This document shows positions 45,218 through 56,313 of a DNA stretch of 64,000 nucleotides, in pieces. The notes below the pieces were generated by a model. That model was not told where the DNA came from. It ran no database searches and saw only the letters and a program-made list of their open reading frames with translations. The position numbers and the translations under genes are program-made. Every line of letters begins with the position of its first letter. The first letter of the stretch is position 1. Origin of the DNA: Tundrisphaera sp051175315 (GTDB lineage: Bacteria; Planctomycetota; Planctomycetia; Isosphaerales; Isosphaeraceae); the NCBI RefSeq assembly GCF_051175315.1, contig NZ_CP195100.1:1302001-1366000 (forward strand), given 5' to 3'.

Positions 45218-45382
45218 TCAGCGAGATCGGCCCGACGCGCGGACCGGGATGGGCACCAGTGCGGGCTTGCGGCGACGACCGACGAGCGCCTCGGCGACCG
45301 AGGCGAGCCGGCTTTCCGCCGCCCGGACGGCGGCATCGGCCGCGCGAGCGATCGACTTGACGATGGCCCCTGATCCGATCAT
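45218..45382 (-). CDS. Small hypothetical protein (54 aa)
   Basis: An open frame of 54 codons not attributable to any family: MIGSGAIVKSIARAADAAV, then an Ala/Arg-rich helix-forming stretch and a basic end (GRRRKP...RASGRSR). GGGAG lies about eight bases before the ATG. It could be a small basic, amphipathic protein. It is the only plausible gene in the 600 bases between DedA and RecO. The strong hairpin 60 bases after its stop fits a transcript end. Conservation would be needed to accept it. Confidence 0.42.
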   Translation of the reverse strand: MIGSGAIVKSIARAADAAVRAAESRLASVAEALVGRRRKPALVPIPVRASGRSR

Positions 45383-45672
45383 AACTCGGTCTCCCGAATG
45401 GGTCCGATGGGACGTGATCTCGGCATGGAGATCGCCGGGGAAGGCTCATGGCTTTTCGGCGATCGCTGACAACATCTTCGGCATTCTTCCGGCCGGGTCG
45501 ACAGATTCACCGCCGTCGACCCGCGGCACCGGCACGCGGCCGAGTCGCGCCGGGCATCGGGGGAGGACCGCCCATCTTTTGTATTGTACGCCTGCGGTCA
45601 GGGTCGTGACCAGCCTCGGCGGCGGATTCCGCCGGAGCCGGCCGGCACCCGACCGGGGGAGGAGGCGATGCG

Positions 45673-46419
45673 ATGGCGGCGGTCCGGACCCTGGCGTTGG
45701 TGATCCGATCCTCGGATGTCTTTGAAACGAGCACCATCGCGACTTTGTTCACCCGCGAACTCGGGAAGATTTCCGGGCTGGCCAAGGGGGCAAGAAGGCT
45801 CAAGTCGCCGATGCAGGGTGGCCTTGACCTCGTGGGCGTTTCCGATATCGTGCTGCTGCACAAGGCGTCCGACGCGCTGGACCTCATCATCGCGGCCACG
45901 CCCGTCGAACGGTTCGATCCCCTCCGCCGCGACCTGGCGGCCCTGTATGCCGGCTACTACATCGCCGAGCTGCTGTCGGAACTGACCGACTTCCAAGATC
46001 CCCACCCTCGCCTGTTCGACGCGGCCCTGGTGACGTTGCGGCATCTGGGCGAGCCCCGATTGCGGCCGAGGCGGCTGGCCCGTTTCGAGCTGGCGTGCCT
46101 GAGGGAGATGGGATTGATGCCCTCGCTGGACGAGTGTGCCCACTGCGGCGTCGAGGTGATCGCCGAGGGGGATCGCTTCGCGTTCGGCCTGGCGACGGGC
46201 GGGATCCTCTGCCCCGGCTGCCGGCCGGGGCAGCCCCACGTGGCGACCCTGAGCGGGCGGACCCTGGCCGCGATCCGGGCCCTGGCCGCGCCGGGCCCCG
46301 CCTGGCGCGACCTGGACTGGGACGAGTCCGACCTGCCCCCGCTCCGGGCGACCCTGGGCGCGGTGATCAGCCATGCGATTGGCCGGCGGCCCCGCCTCCT
46401 GCCTTACCTGGGAGTCTGA
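45673..46419 (+). CDS. recO: DNA repair protein RecO
   Basis: A 248-residue cytosolic protein that loads RecA on SSB-coated single-stranded DNA with RecF and RecR. The N-terminal OB fold is recognisable in ALVIRSSDVFETSTIATLFTRELGKISGLAKGARR, and the helical domain in YAGYYIAELLSEL. A zinc-ribbon-like CAHCGV and CPGC pair is present (about residues 157-180). Length fits the family. First gene of a tight rightward run: the next start follows its stop with no spacer. About 290 bases upstream have no gene, with an AT-rich TTTTGTATTGTAC stretch about 90 bases before the start that may hold the promoter. Confidence 0.93.
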   Translation: MAAVRTLALVIRSSDVFETSTIATLFTRELGKISGLAKGARRLKSPMQGGLDLVGVSDIVLLHKASDALDLIIAATPVERFDPLRRDLAALYAGYYIAELLSELTDFQDPHPRLFDAALVTLRHLGEPRLRPRRLARFELACLREMGLMPSLDECAHCGVEVIAEGDRFAFGLATGGILCPGCRPGQPHVATLSGRTLAAIRALAAPGPAWRDLDWDESDLPPLRATLGAVISHAIGRRPRLLPYLGV

Positions 46420-47733
46420 ATGATGGCCAAGAATCCACGACATCCCCGACGCCGCCCCGCGATCGCGGCCGCCGCCCGCCGCGGGCTGGCCGTCGCGACG
46501 ATCCTGGCCGCCATCGGGGGCACCGGGGAGGCCGGGCCGATCGCCCGCTGGTTGAGCGGCGACCCCGCCTATGGCCAGGGGGCCCCCAAGCCCACCGGCA
46601 ACCAGACGCCGTCGCTCCTGGGCCGATGGCTGACCGGGGACCGCACCCCCCATGCGTCGGAGGTCAACGGCCCCTCGATCCGCCTCGGCGCCGACGGCTG
46701 GGAGTCGACCAAGGTCGCCGCCAACCCCGAGCTGGACGCCGAACTCGCGGCCGCCATGAAGGTGTTCGAGGCCGGCAAGTACGCCGAGGCCCTCCCCCTG
46801 CTGAACAAGATCGCCAATCGCGAGTCCAAGAAGGGGACCTCCCCCTGGTATCAGCAGGCCCTGTTCTACGCCGGGGAATGCCAGTTCCAGCTCGGCAAGT
46901 ACGTGGACGCCAATAACAGCTTCGAGACCCTGGTGAAGAAGAACCCGGGGCTGGAGCCCAAGTACCTCGACAAGGTCGTGGCCCGCGAGTACCAGATCGC
47001 CCAGATCTGGCTGGCCGCGGAAGACCCCAAGGCCAAGCCCCTCCCCTTCACCGCCCGGTTCACCGGCCAGATGCCGATGGTCGACTCCGACAGCCACGCG
47101 GTGAAGATCCTGGAGCAGGTCCGGCTCCACGACAGCAAGGGGCCGCTCTCCGACGTCGCCGTGCTGCGGATGGCGGACCACTACCACACGATCGGCGACT
47201 ACGAATCCGCCGCCCTGTACTACGACCAGCTCGTCGCCGACCACGCCAAGAGCGAGTATCGCGAGCGGGCGATGCGGTCGAGCATCGACGCCAAGATGAA
47301 GAGCTACCTCGGGCCCAAGTACGACAAGACGGGCCTGGAGTCCGCCCGCGAGATGGTCAAGCAGGCGATGGTCAACTACCCCGAGGACGTCGCCGCATCC
47401 AAGGATCTGTACCACACCCTCGACCTCATCAATGATGAGGAGGCGGCCAGCGTCTTCGAGGCCGGCATGTACTACGTCCGGGCGATGAAGCCGACCTCGG
47501 CCGAGTACCAGTTCGGCATGGTCATGGCGAAGTGGCCCAAGAGCAAGTGGGCCGCCATGGCCAAGAAGGAGATGGCCGCCATCGCCAAGGCCCCGCGCAA
47601 GGCGAGCCTGCCGAGCAAGATCATGACCCTCCCCGGCAGCACCGACTCGTTCACCGGCGGCGCCAGCTCCGGGGCCGGGACGGGCATGGGCGGGGCCAGC
47701 AGCGCGGGCGGCATGGGCGCCTCGCCTTATTGA
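46420..47733 (+). CDS. BamD-like tetratricopeptide protein
   Basis: A 437-residue exported protein. The hydrophobic N-terminus (residues 20-42) looks like a signal peptide or anchor, without a lipobox cysteine. TPR-like helical pairs occur around residues 110-165 (MKVFEAGKYAEALPLLNKI, YAGECQFQLGKYVDANNSFE) and 240-290. The C-terminus is Gly/Ser/Met-rich (from GSTDSFTGG to the end). BamD-like TPR proteins help assemble outer-membrane proteins; the following LptE-like gene supports an envelope role. The start is an ATGATG immediately after the recO TGA, so translation is coupled. Confidence 0.75.
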   Translation: MMAKNPRHPRRRPAIAAAARRGLAVATILAAIGGTGEAGPIARWLSGDPAYGQGAPKPTGNQTPSLLGRWLTGDRTPHASEVNGPSIRLGADGWESTKVAANPELDAELAAAMKVFEAGKYAEALPLLNKIANRESKKGTSPWYQQALFYAGECQFQLGKYVDANNSFETLVKKNPGLEPKYLDKVVAREYQIAQIWLAAEDPKAKPLPFTARFTGQMPMVDSDSHAVKILEQVRLHDSKGPLSDVAVLRMADHYHTIGDYESAALYYDQLVADHAKSEYRERAMRSSIDAKMKSYLGPKYDKTGLESAREMVKQAMVNYPEDVAASKDLYHTLDLINDEEAASVFEAGMYYVRAMKPTSAEYQFGMVMAKWPKSKWAAMAKKEMAAIAKAPRKASLPSKIMTLPGSTDSFTGGASSGAGTGMGGASSAGGMGASPY

Positions 47734-47814
47734 TTCCGAGGATCGGTCCCCCCACGGATGGGTTGACCAGCAGGGTGAACCGCCGCCAACGACGGCATCG
47801 GGAAGGAATCGACG

Positions 47815-48339
47815 ATGCGACCCAACAAGCCCACCCGGAGAGCCTTCGGGCTCGGCATCGCCGCCCTGTTCGCCGTCTCCGGGGGGGGATGCGGCTACAC
47901 GGTCCGCCCCCCGTATGATCCCAACATCCGCACCGTCTACGTCCCGATCTTCCGCTCCGTCACCTTCCGTCGCGACCTCAACCTGATGCTGACGGAGGCC
48001 GTGATCAAGGAGATCGGCCGCCGGACCCCCTACCACGTCGTCGGCACCCCCGAGGGCGCCGACACCACGCTGGACGGGACGATCAACTTCTCGGACAAGA
48101 ACATCATCGTCCCCAGCCCGGTCAACCTGCCGCGCCAGCTCTCCACCCTCGTGATCGCGACGGTGACCTGGACCGACAACACGGTGGCCCCGGAAGACCG
48201 CAAGGACACCAACCCGGCGGTCGTCTCCGAGATGTTCAACTTCTTCCCGGAGCTGGGCGACACGACGCAGGCCGCCTTCGCCAAGTGCTTCGACAAGCTG
48301 GCCATCCAGATCGTCAACATGATGGAAGAGCCATGGTGA
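47815..48339 (+). CDS. LptE-like outer-membrane assembly lipoprotein
   Basis: A 174-residue lipoprotein. A signal peptide ends in a lipobox-like VSGGGC, with the acylated Cys near residue 26. The mature start GYTVRPPYDPNIRTVYVPIFRS and the repeated TLDGTINFSDKNI/VTWTDNTV pattern match the LptE/RlpB-like family, which plugs the LptD LPS translocon. Presence of LptE-like proteins fits a diderm envelope. It lies 81 bases after the BamD-like gene and overlaps the folP start by seven bases (ATGGTGA). Confidence 0.82.
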   Translation: MRPNKPTRRAFGLGIAALFAVSGGGCGYTVRPPYDPNIRTVYVPIFRSVTFRRDLNLMLTEAVIKEIGRRTPYHVVGTPEGADTTLDGTINFSDKNIIVPSPVNLPRQLSTLVIATVTWTDNTVAPEDRKDTNPAVVSEMFNFFPELGDTTQAAFAKCFDKLAIQIVNMMEEPW

Positions 48340-49175
48340 GCCCGACGTGGATGGCCCGCGGGCGGGCGGTGGTGGACGGCCCCCGCCCTCGCGTGATGGC
48401 GATCCTGAATGCGACCCCGGACAGCTTCTCCGACGGGGGGCAGGCGGCCGAGGTCGACGCGGCGCTGGCCCGGGCCGAGTCCTTCATCGAGGAAGGGGCC
48501 GACCTGATCGACGTCGGCGGGGAGTCGAGCCGGCCCGGGGCCGAACCGATCTCCGTCGACGAGGAACGACGGCGGGTAATCCCCGTCGTCCGCGCCCTGG
48601 CCGGGCGATTCTCAATACCGATCTCGGTGGACACGACCAAGGCCGAGGTCGCCCGCGAGGCGATCGACGCCGGGGCCTCCATCATCAACGATATCCGGGG
48701 GCTCGCCGACCCCGCACTCGGATCCGTCGTCGCCTCGGCCGACGCTGGCGTGGTGCTGATGCACATGGCCGGCGACCCCCGGACCATGCAGGTCGCCCCG
48801 CAATATAAGGATGTCGTCGCCGAGGTCCGCGACGCCCTCGCCCTGATGATCGCGCGGGCGGAAGCCCTGGGGATCCCGCGCGAGCGGATCAGCGTCGATC
48901 CCGGGATCGGGTTCGGCAAGACCTTCGCGCACAACCTCGAACTCCTCCGCCACCTCGAACAATTCGCCTCTCTGGGGTGTGCCCTGCTGATCGGCACGTC
49001 GCGCAAGGGTTTCCTCGGCCAGTTGACCGGGCAGCCGGTCGGCGGGCGCGGGGTGGCTTCGGCGGCCTCGGCGCTGGCGGCGGTCGCGGCGGGGGCGAAC
49101 ATCGTCCGGGTCCATGATGTCCGGATGACCGTCGACGCGCTCCGCGTCTGGAACGCCCAGCGCGGCGGTTGGTGA
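48333..49175 (+). CDS. folP: Dihydropteroate synthase
   Basis: A 280-residue cytosolic enzyme of folate synthesis that joins p-aminobenzoate to dihydropterin pyrophosphate. Diagnostic blocks are VMAILNATPDSFSDGG, IDVGGESSRPGAEPI, IPISVDTTKAEVA, IINDIRG and the C-terminal GTSRKGFLG. Length and order match the family. It starts inside the end of the LptE-like gene, showing translational coupling between an envelope gene and a metabolic gene. The ATG at 48333 is used because it follows GGAAGAG; ATG 48351 is a second option. Confidence 0.95.
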   Translation: MVSPTWMARGRAVVDGPRPRVMAILNATPDSFSDGGQAAEVDAALARAESFIEEGADLIDVGGESSRPGAEPISVDEERRRVIPVVRALAGRFSIPISVDTTKAEVAREAIDAGASIINDIRGLADPALGSVVASADAGVVLMHMAGDPRTMQVAPQYKDVVAEVRDALALMIARAEALGIPRERISVDPGIGFGKTFAHNLELLRHLEQFASLGCALLIGTSRKGFLGQLTGQPVGGRGVASAASALAAVAAGANIVRVHDVRMTVDALRVWNAQRGGW

Positions 49176-49278
49176 TCGAGCGCGATTGCCACCCCCGAGG
49201 GCATCGAGGTATCGTGGCGGGGGGCGAGGCCAGAGAAACCGGCCCCCGCACGATCGCCCCGGAGACGTCCCCAGGACC

Positions 49279-50547
49279 ATGAGCATGACGAACCCACTGG
49301 AGCAGGAATGCTCGGCGATGGCCGACCGGGCCCGGGCGGCCTCGCGCAAGCTGGCACTGGCGCCGGGGGCCCTCAAGGATGATTGGCTCCGTCGTTCGGC
49401 GCGGGCGCTCCGGGAGCGTGCCCCCGAGATCCTCGCCGCCAACGCCGAGGATGTGGCCGCCGCGCCGGGGCTCGGGCTGAACGCTGCGGCCATCGATCGG
49501 CTGACGTTGAACGCCAAGCGGATCGACGGGATCGCGGCCAGCCTGGAAGAAGTCGCCGCCCTGCCCGACCCGATCGGCGAGGCCATCACGGCGAGCCGCC
49601 GGCCCAACGGGCTCGACGTGGCCCAGATCCGCGTCCCGCTGGGCGTGATCTTCATGATCTTTGAGAGCCGCCCCAACGTCACGGCCGATGCCGCGGCGCT
49701 CTGCGTCAAGAGCGGCAATGCCGCAATCCTCCGGGGCGGCAAGGAAGCGATCCACTCCAACCGTGCCCTCCACCGGATCCTGGCCGACGAGCTGGAACGG
49801 TGTGGGCTCCCCCCGGCCTCGGTCCAGCTCGTCGCCACCACCGACCGCGCCGCCGTCGGGCACCTGCTCGCCCTGTCCGACCGGATTGACCTGGCCATCC
49901 CCCGGGGCGGCGAGAGCCTGATCCGCCGGGTCGTGGCCGAGGCGAAGATGCCCGTCCTGAAGCACTATCACGGCAACTGCCACGTCTACGTGGACGCCGA
50001 CGCCGACCCGGCCATGGCCGTCCGGATCGTGCTCAACTCCAAGGTCCACCGGCCGGGCGTGTGCAATGCCGCCGAGACCCTGCTGGTCCATCGGGACATC
50101 GCGCCGACCTTCCTCCCGCTGGTCGCCGACGCCTTGGGATCCAAGGGAGTCGAACTCCGGGGCGACCCCGCCGCCGTTGGGTTCGTTTCGACGATGACCC
50201 CGGCCAGCCCGGAGGACTGGGACACCGAGTACCTCGACCTGATCCTGGCCGTGGGCGTGGTCGACTCGATCGACGCCGCGATCGCCCACATCGCCCGCCA
50301 CTCGTCCGGGCACACCGAGGCGATCGTGACCCAGCGTCTGGCCTCGGCCCGCCGCTTCGTCGCCGAGGTCGACTCGGCGGCGGTCATGGTCAATGCCAGC
50401 ACCCGGTTCAATGACGGCGGCCAGCTCGGCCTCGGGGCCGAGATCGGGATCAGCACCGACAAGTTCCACGCCCGCGGGCCCTGCGGCCTCCGCGAGCTGA
50501 CGACCACCAAGTGGGTCGTCCAGGGGGACGGCCAGATCCGCGAGTGA
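49279..50547 (+). CDS. proA: Gamma-glutamyl phosphate reductase
   Basis: A 422-residue NADPH-dependent enzyme converting gamma-glutamyl phosphate to glutamate semialdehyde in proline synthesis. IFMIFESRPNVTADAAALCVKSGNAAILRGGKEA, IPRGGE, HYHGNCHVYVD and SKVHRPGVCNAAETLL (with the catalytic Cys) are all characteristic, as is the NASTRFNDGGQLGLGAEIGIST ending. Length is typical. The start at 49279 lies 103 bases after folP; the open frame extends further up but is Arg/Pro-rich. Last gene of the rightward run; a parS-like site follows 17 bases after the stop. Confidence 0.95.
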   Translation: MSMTNPLEQECSAMADRARAASRKLALAPGALKDDWLRRSARALRERAPEILAANAEDVAAAPGLGLNAAAIDRLTLNAKRIDGIAASLEEVAALPDPIGEAITASRRPNGLDVAQIRVPLGVIFMIFESRPNVTADAAALCVKSGNAAILRGGKEAIHSNRALHRILADELERCGLPPASVQLVATTDRAAVGHLLALSDRIDLAIPRGGESLIRRVVAEAKMPVLKHYHGNCHVYVDADADPAMAVRIVLNSKVHRPGVCNAAETLLVHRDIAPTFLPLVADALGSKGVELRGDPAAVGFVSTMTPASPEDWDTEYLDLILAVGVVDSIDAAIAHIARHSSGHTEAIVTQRLASARRFVAEVDSAAVMVNASTRFNDGGQLGLGAEIGISTDKFHARGPCGLRELTTTKWVVQGDGQIRE

Positions 50548-50564
50548 CTCGCCCTCCCCTGCCC

Positions 50565-50578
50565 GTTCCACGTGAAAC
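50565..50578. other. parS-like ParB-binding site
   Basis: GTTCCACGTGAAAC, one base from the GTTTCACGTGAAAC core of parS. It is intergenic, 17 bases after proA. The identical 14-mer recurs at 57496. Confidence 0.68.
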
Positions 50579-50620
50579 GCGAACGGCGGCCCGGGGGGGT
50601 GGGGTCGCCGTTCGCCTGAC

Positions 50621-50740
50621 TTGGGTTCGTTTTGGGGAACCCGACCCGAGGCGGGTTGGGTTCGTTTTGTCTGACTTCGGGACCGGGCCGGGTGGGGTTC
50701 GTCGTCCCGTCTCGGCCCGAATCGGCTTGGGTTCGTTTGG
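50621..50740. repeat. Cluster of TTGGGTTCGTTTTG direct repeats
   Basis: Copies at 50621-50634 and 50656-50669 are exact; a shortened TTGGGTTCGTTTGG lies at 50727-50740 and a degraded GTGGGGTTCGTCG at 50692-50704. They fill the gap between proA and the VWA gene. Spacers are unequal (21-58 bases), so this is not a CRISPR. Confidence 0.75.
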
Positions 50741-50743
50741 ACT

Positions 50744-53320
<2,577 letters not shown>

Positions 53321-53338
53321 GATCGGGCTCCTCTCGGT

Positions 53339-53881
53339 TCAGGCTTGGATGGGAGTTCCGGTGGCCCGATGGTCGGCGAGATTCCCCCGGAGCGTTTTCA
53401 ATCCGACATGGATTAGGTAGCCGACGTTGCCGATGCTGTGGCCGCTGATCCGGCTGATCTCCTGATAGCTGAACCCGTTCTGGAATTTGAGCCGGATCAC
53501 TTCCTGCTGGCTGGCCGGGAGCAGCGTCATCAGGTCGAGGATCTTGACGACGGTGTCCTGGCGCTCGACGACTTCGGTCGGGCCCGGGTCGGGGCTGGGC
53601 CTGGCTAGCGTCTGTTCGTCGCTCAATCGGGTCATCCGTTTCTCCTTCCGCAGGACGTCCAGGGAGCGGTTGCGGCAGACCGTGAAGAGCCACTCCGCCA
53701 GGCGCGGCTCGACGTGGGACCGATCCTGCGCGCAGAGCCGCAGGAACGTGTCCTGGACGACGTCGCGCGCCGACTCGGCGTCCCCCACGAGGCGGACGGC
53801 GTACCGCATCAGCGGCCCCTGGAATCGCGAGACCGCCAACTGAATCCAGTCGGCCTCGTTGCCGGTCGGGCTTCCCGTCAT
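53339..53881 (-). CDS. ECF-type RNA polymerase sigma factor
   Basis: A 180-residue sigma factor with regions 2 and 4 only. Region 2: RYAVRLVGDAESARDVVQDTFLRL, then the promoter-melting LAEWLFTVCRNRSLDVLRKE. Region 4: LPASQQEVIRLKFQNGFSYQEISRISGHSIGNVGYLIHVGLKTLR. It should direct transcription of its own operon, with the VWA protein 18 bases downstream as a likely membrane regulator. ATG 53881 (MTGSPTG) is chosen over 53917, which adds 12 residues beginning MGCDTISC. Confidence 0.92.
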   Translation of the reverse strand: MTGSPTGNEADWIQLAVSRFQGPLMRYAVRLVGDAESARDVVQDTFLRLCAQDRSHVEPRLAEWLFTVCRNRSLDVLRKEKRMTRLSDEQTLARPSPDPGPTEVVERQDTVVKILDLMTLLPASQQEVIRLKFQNGFSYQEISRISGHSIGNVGYLIHVGLKTLRGNLADHRATGTPIQA

Positions 53882-54039
53882 GGCGTTCGCTCGGCAAGAA
53901 ATCGTGTCGCATCCCACCCTTCAACGGATGAGCCGACGACTTCTTGGACCGGGTCGCGAGATTCGTCGGTGCGGGGAGATTCGGGGCGGCGCGGCATCGG
54001 CCACCGCCCCGGTGGTGACAACCCGGGAGGCCATCCGGC

Positions 54040-54609
54040 TCAGTTGGACCGGCCGAGGTACTCGCCGGTCCGGGTGTCCACCTTCACCAGGATGTTGGCG
54101 TCGAGATGCTCCGGGACCTGGATCACATGCCCGCTGGAGAGCGTGGCGGGCTTGGTCCGGCCGGTCGCCGAGTTCCCGCGGACGCCGGGGGCGGTGTCGG
54201 CGATCATCATCTCCACGGTGTCGGGGATCTCGATGCCGATCACCTCCTCGTCGACGACCAGCGCCTCGACCCCTTCCATGTTCTCGGTCATGTAGGGGGA
54301 GAAGTCCTCGACGTCCTCGGGCTTCAGCGAGAACTGGTTGAAGTCGGCCGAGTCCATGAAGTGGAAGCCGTCCGGGTCGCGGTAGAGGTACTGGACCGGG
54401 CGGCGCTCGAAGCTGGCCTCCACCAGGGCGTCAGTCCCCTTGAAGCTCTTCTCCACCCGGTTGCGCGTCTTGAGGTTCCGGGCCTTGACCTTGTAGAGCG
54501 TCGCGGCGCCTCGGGCCGAGGGGGACTGGACCTGGATATGCTCGATCATGTGGGGGGCGCCGTCGATCTCGACGACCATCCGGCGCTTGAAATCCTTGGC
54601 GGGCACCAC
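54040..54609 (-). CDS. efpL: Elongation factor P-like protein EfpL (YeiP)
   Basis: A 189-residue three-domain EF-P paralogue that relieves ribosome stalling at proline-rich motifs. The tip loop of domain I reads SPSARGAATL with Arg33 where EF-P has the modified Lys; this pattern is the YeiP/EfpL subfamily, which needs no beta-lysylation. The ending GHVIQVPEHLDANILVKVDTRTGEYLGR is typical. Length matches. It stands as a single leftward gene, about 160 bases upstream of the ECF sigma gene. The 264 bases before the next gene (54610-54873) contain nothing recognisable. Confidence 0.92.
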   Translation of the reverse strand: MVPAKDFKRRMVVEIDGAPHMIEHIQVQSPSARGAATLYKVKARNLKTRNRVEKSFKGTDALVEASFERRPVQYLYRDPDGFHFMDSADFNQFSLKPEDVEDFSPYMTENMEGVEALVVDEEVIGIEIPDTVEMMIADTAPGVRGNSATGRTKPATLSSGHVIQVPEHLDANILVKVDTRTGEYLGRSN

Positions 54610-54873
54610 GGCGGCTCATCCTCGATGGGGTGATGGGTTGGAAGCTCGCCGACCATCCTACCCCACGTCGCGGCGCCGATCGATCGAAGCTCGCACGATT
54701 CCCCGCCCCGCCCCGGCGTCCGCCCGTTCGAACGACCCTCGCCCCCGGGGCCCGGCGGATTGCGGGGGTTGGCCCGGGATCTCGGGCCCATCGGCGATCC
54801 CCGACTCGGAGTTGAAGACGTCGTCCGTCTCTCCGGCCGGCGACGACGACCCGGCCACGCCGGAGGAGCGATA

Positions 54874-56172
54874 TTAGGCCACCAGCGAGATCAGGAACGA
54901 TGCGGCGACCCCGATCGCGGCGATCGCCAGCCCGACCATGATCCCGCCCATGATCCAGGTCTTCAACGGAAGCTCGTCGCCCCGATGCCGCGACAGCGGG
55001 GGACGGGCTGCCTCCGGCTCGTCCTCCTCCAGGATCGCCGCGATCGAGGGCCGCATCGGCCTCAAGACCTTCGGCCCGGGCATGTCGGCATCGCCCGGGC
55101 CGTCCAGTTCGGCGAGTTCGGCGATCGAGACCACCGGGATCGCCTGGGCCGGGGCGACCCGCCCTGCCCCAGGCCGGATCGGCTCGTCGTCCAGCGCGAC
55201 GAGTTCGGCGAGGGTGTACCCACGCCCCGAGGACTCCGGCTCGTCGGGCCGGTCGCGACGGATGTATTCGTCATCGTCGTCGTCGACCACCAGTGCGTCC
55301 AGGACGATCGGATGGGCCGCGTCCGCCAGTGCCTCGTCGAGGCTGCGCAGCAGGTGATCGTGGTCGGCGAAACGGTCCTCGGGCTTCTTGGCCATCATCC
55401 GGCGGGCGAGGCGGCCGATCGGCTCGGGGAGGTCGGGCCGGAGGACGCACGGATCGGCGACGGGTGCTGTCACGTGCCGGGTGAGCTTGTCCGCGAGGTT
55501 ACCCCCCGGGTAAGGGGGCTTGCCCGTCAGGAGGTAATGGAAGGTGCAGCCGAGCGAGTAGATATCGCTTCGCACGCTGGTCTTGCGGCTGTCCCGGGCC
55601 TGCTCCGGGGCCATGTAGTCCACGGTCCCCACCGTGGTCCCATCTCGGGTGACCCGTTCGTCCTCATCGGAGAGCTGGAGGGCCAGGCCGAGGTCGATGA
55701 TCTTGGTCTTCCCGTCCGGGGTCAGGAGCAGGTTGGCGGGCTTGATGTCGCGATGGATCATCCCCTTCGCGGCGGCGTACTTCAGCCCTTCGGCCGTCTG
55801 CCGGATCACCCGGGTTGCGTCCTCGACCGACAGCGGGCCCTCCGACCGGACCCGTTCCTGGAGGTCCCCCCCCTCGACGTATTCCAGGACGAGGTAGTGG
55901 CGGCCGCGGTCGAACCCCCGGTCGTAGATCATCACGATGGTCGGGTGGTCCAGCGCCTCGGCGCTCTTCGCCTCGCGGATGAACCTCTGGAGGAGGATCA
56001 GGTTCTTGGCCAGGTCGCCGGGCAGGACCTTGACCGCGACGATGTTCCCGGTCTCCTCGTGCACCGCGCGGAACACGGAGCTCATGCCGCCCGAGCCGAG
56101 TTGCTGGAGCAGGAGGTAGCTGCCGAGCCGGAGCGTCGGTCGCGGATCGGGACTCGGTTCGGCCTGGTTCAT
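54874..56172 (-). CDS. Ser/Thr protein kinase with C-terminal membrane helix
   Basis: A 432-residue PknB-type kinase. Gly-loop LGSGGMSSVF (25-34), ATP-binding Lys48 in VAVKVL, catalytic loop HRDIKPANLL (140-149), DLG (160-162, in place of DFG), APE (188-190), and the DIYSLGCTFHYLLTGKPPY segment. An acidic linker (300-400) joins a membrane helix at the very C-terminus (about 408-432). The kinase domain is cytosolic and there is no outer sensor domain, so stimulus sensing is probably indirect. Strong GAGGAG upstream of ATG 56172. It may phosphorylate targets read by the FHA protein at 29240-30856; that link is inference. Confidence 0.92.
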   Translation of the reverse strand: MNQAEPSPDPRPTLRLGSYLLLQQLGSGGMSSVFRAVHEETGNIVAVKVLPGDLAKNLILLQRFIREAKSAEALDHPTIVMIYDRGFDRGRHYLVLEYVEGGDLQERVRSEGPLSVEDATRVIRQTAEGLKYAAAKGMIHRDIKPANLLLTPDGKTKIIDLGLALQLSDEDERVTRDGTTVGTVDYMAPEQARDSRKTSVRSDIYSLGCTFHYLLTGKPPYPGGNLADKLTRHVTAPVADPCVLRPDLPEPIGRLARRMMAKKPEDRFADHDHLLRSLDEALADAAHPIVLDALVVDDDDDEYIRRDRPDEPESSGRGYTLAELVALDDEPIRPGAGRVAPAQAIPVVSIAELAELDGPGDADMPGPKVLRPMRPSIAAILEEDEPEAARPPLSRHRGDELPLKTWIMGGIMVGLAIAAIGVAASFLISLVA

Positions 56173-56313
56173 CCCCGCTCCTCGATCAGACCACCGATCC
56201 GACACCCCGGCGCGGGCCGGAACACCGCGCCGACCGTGCGGCACCTTCTACGTTCATTGTGGGGCGATGGTTTGCGGACTTCAACCGGAGAAGGCGCCGT
56301 CCGGCCCGGCCGA

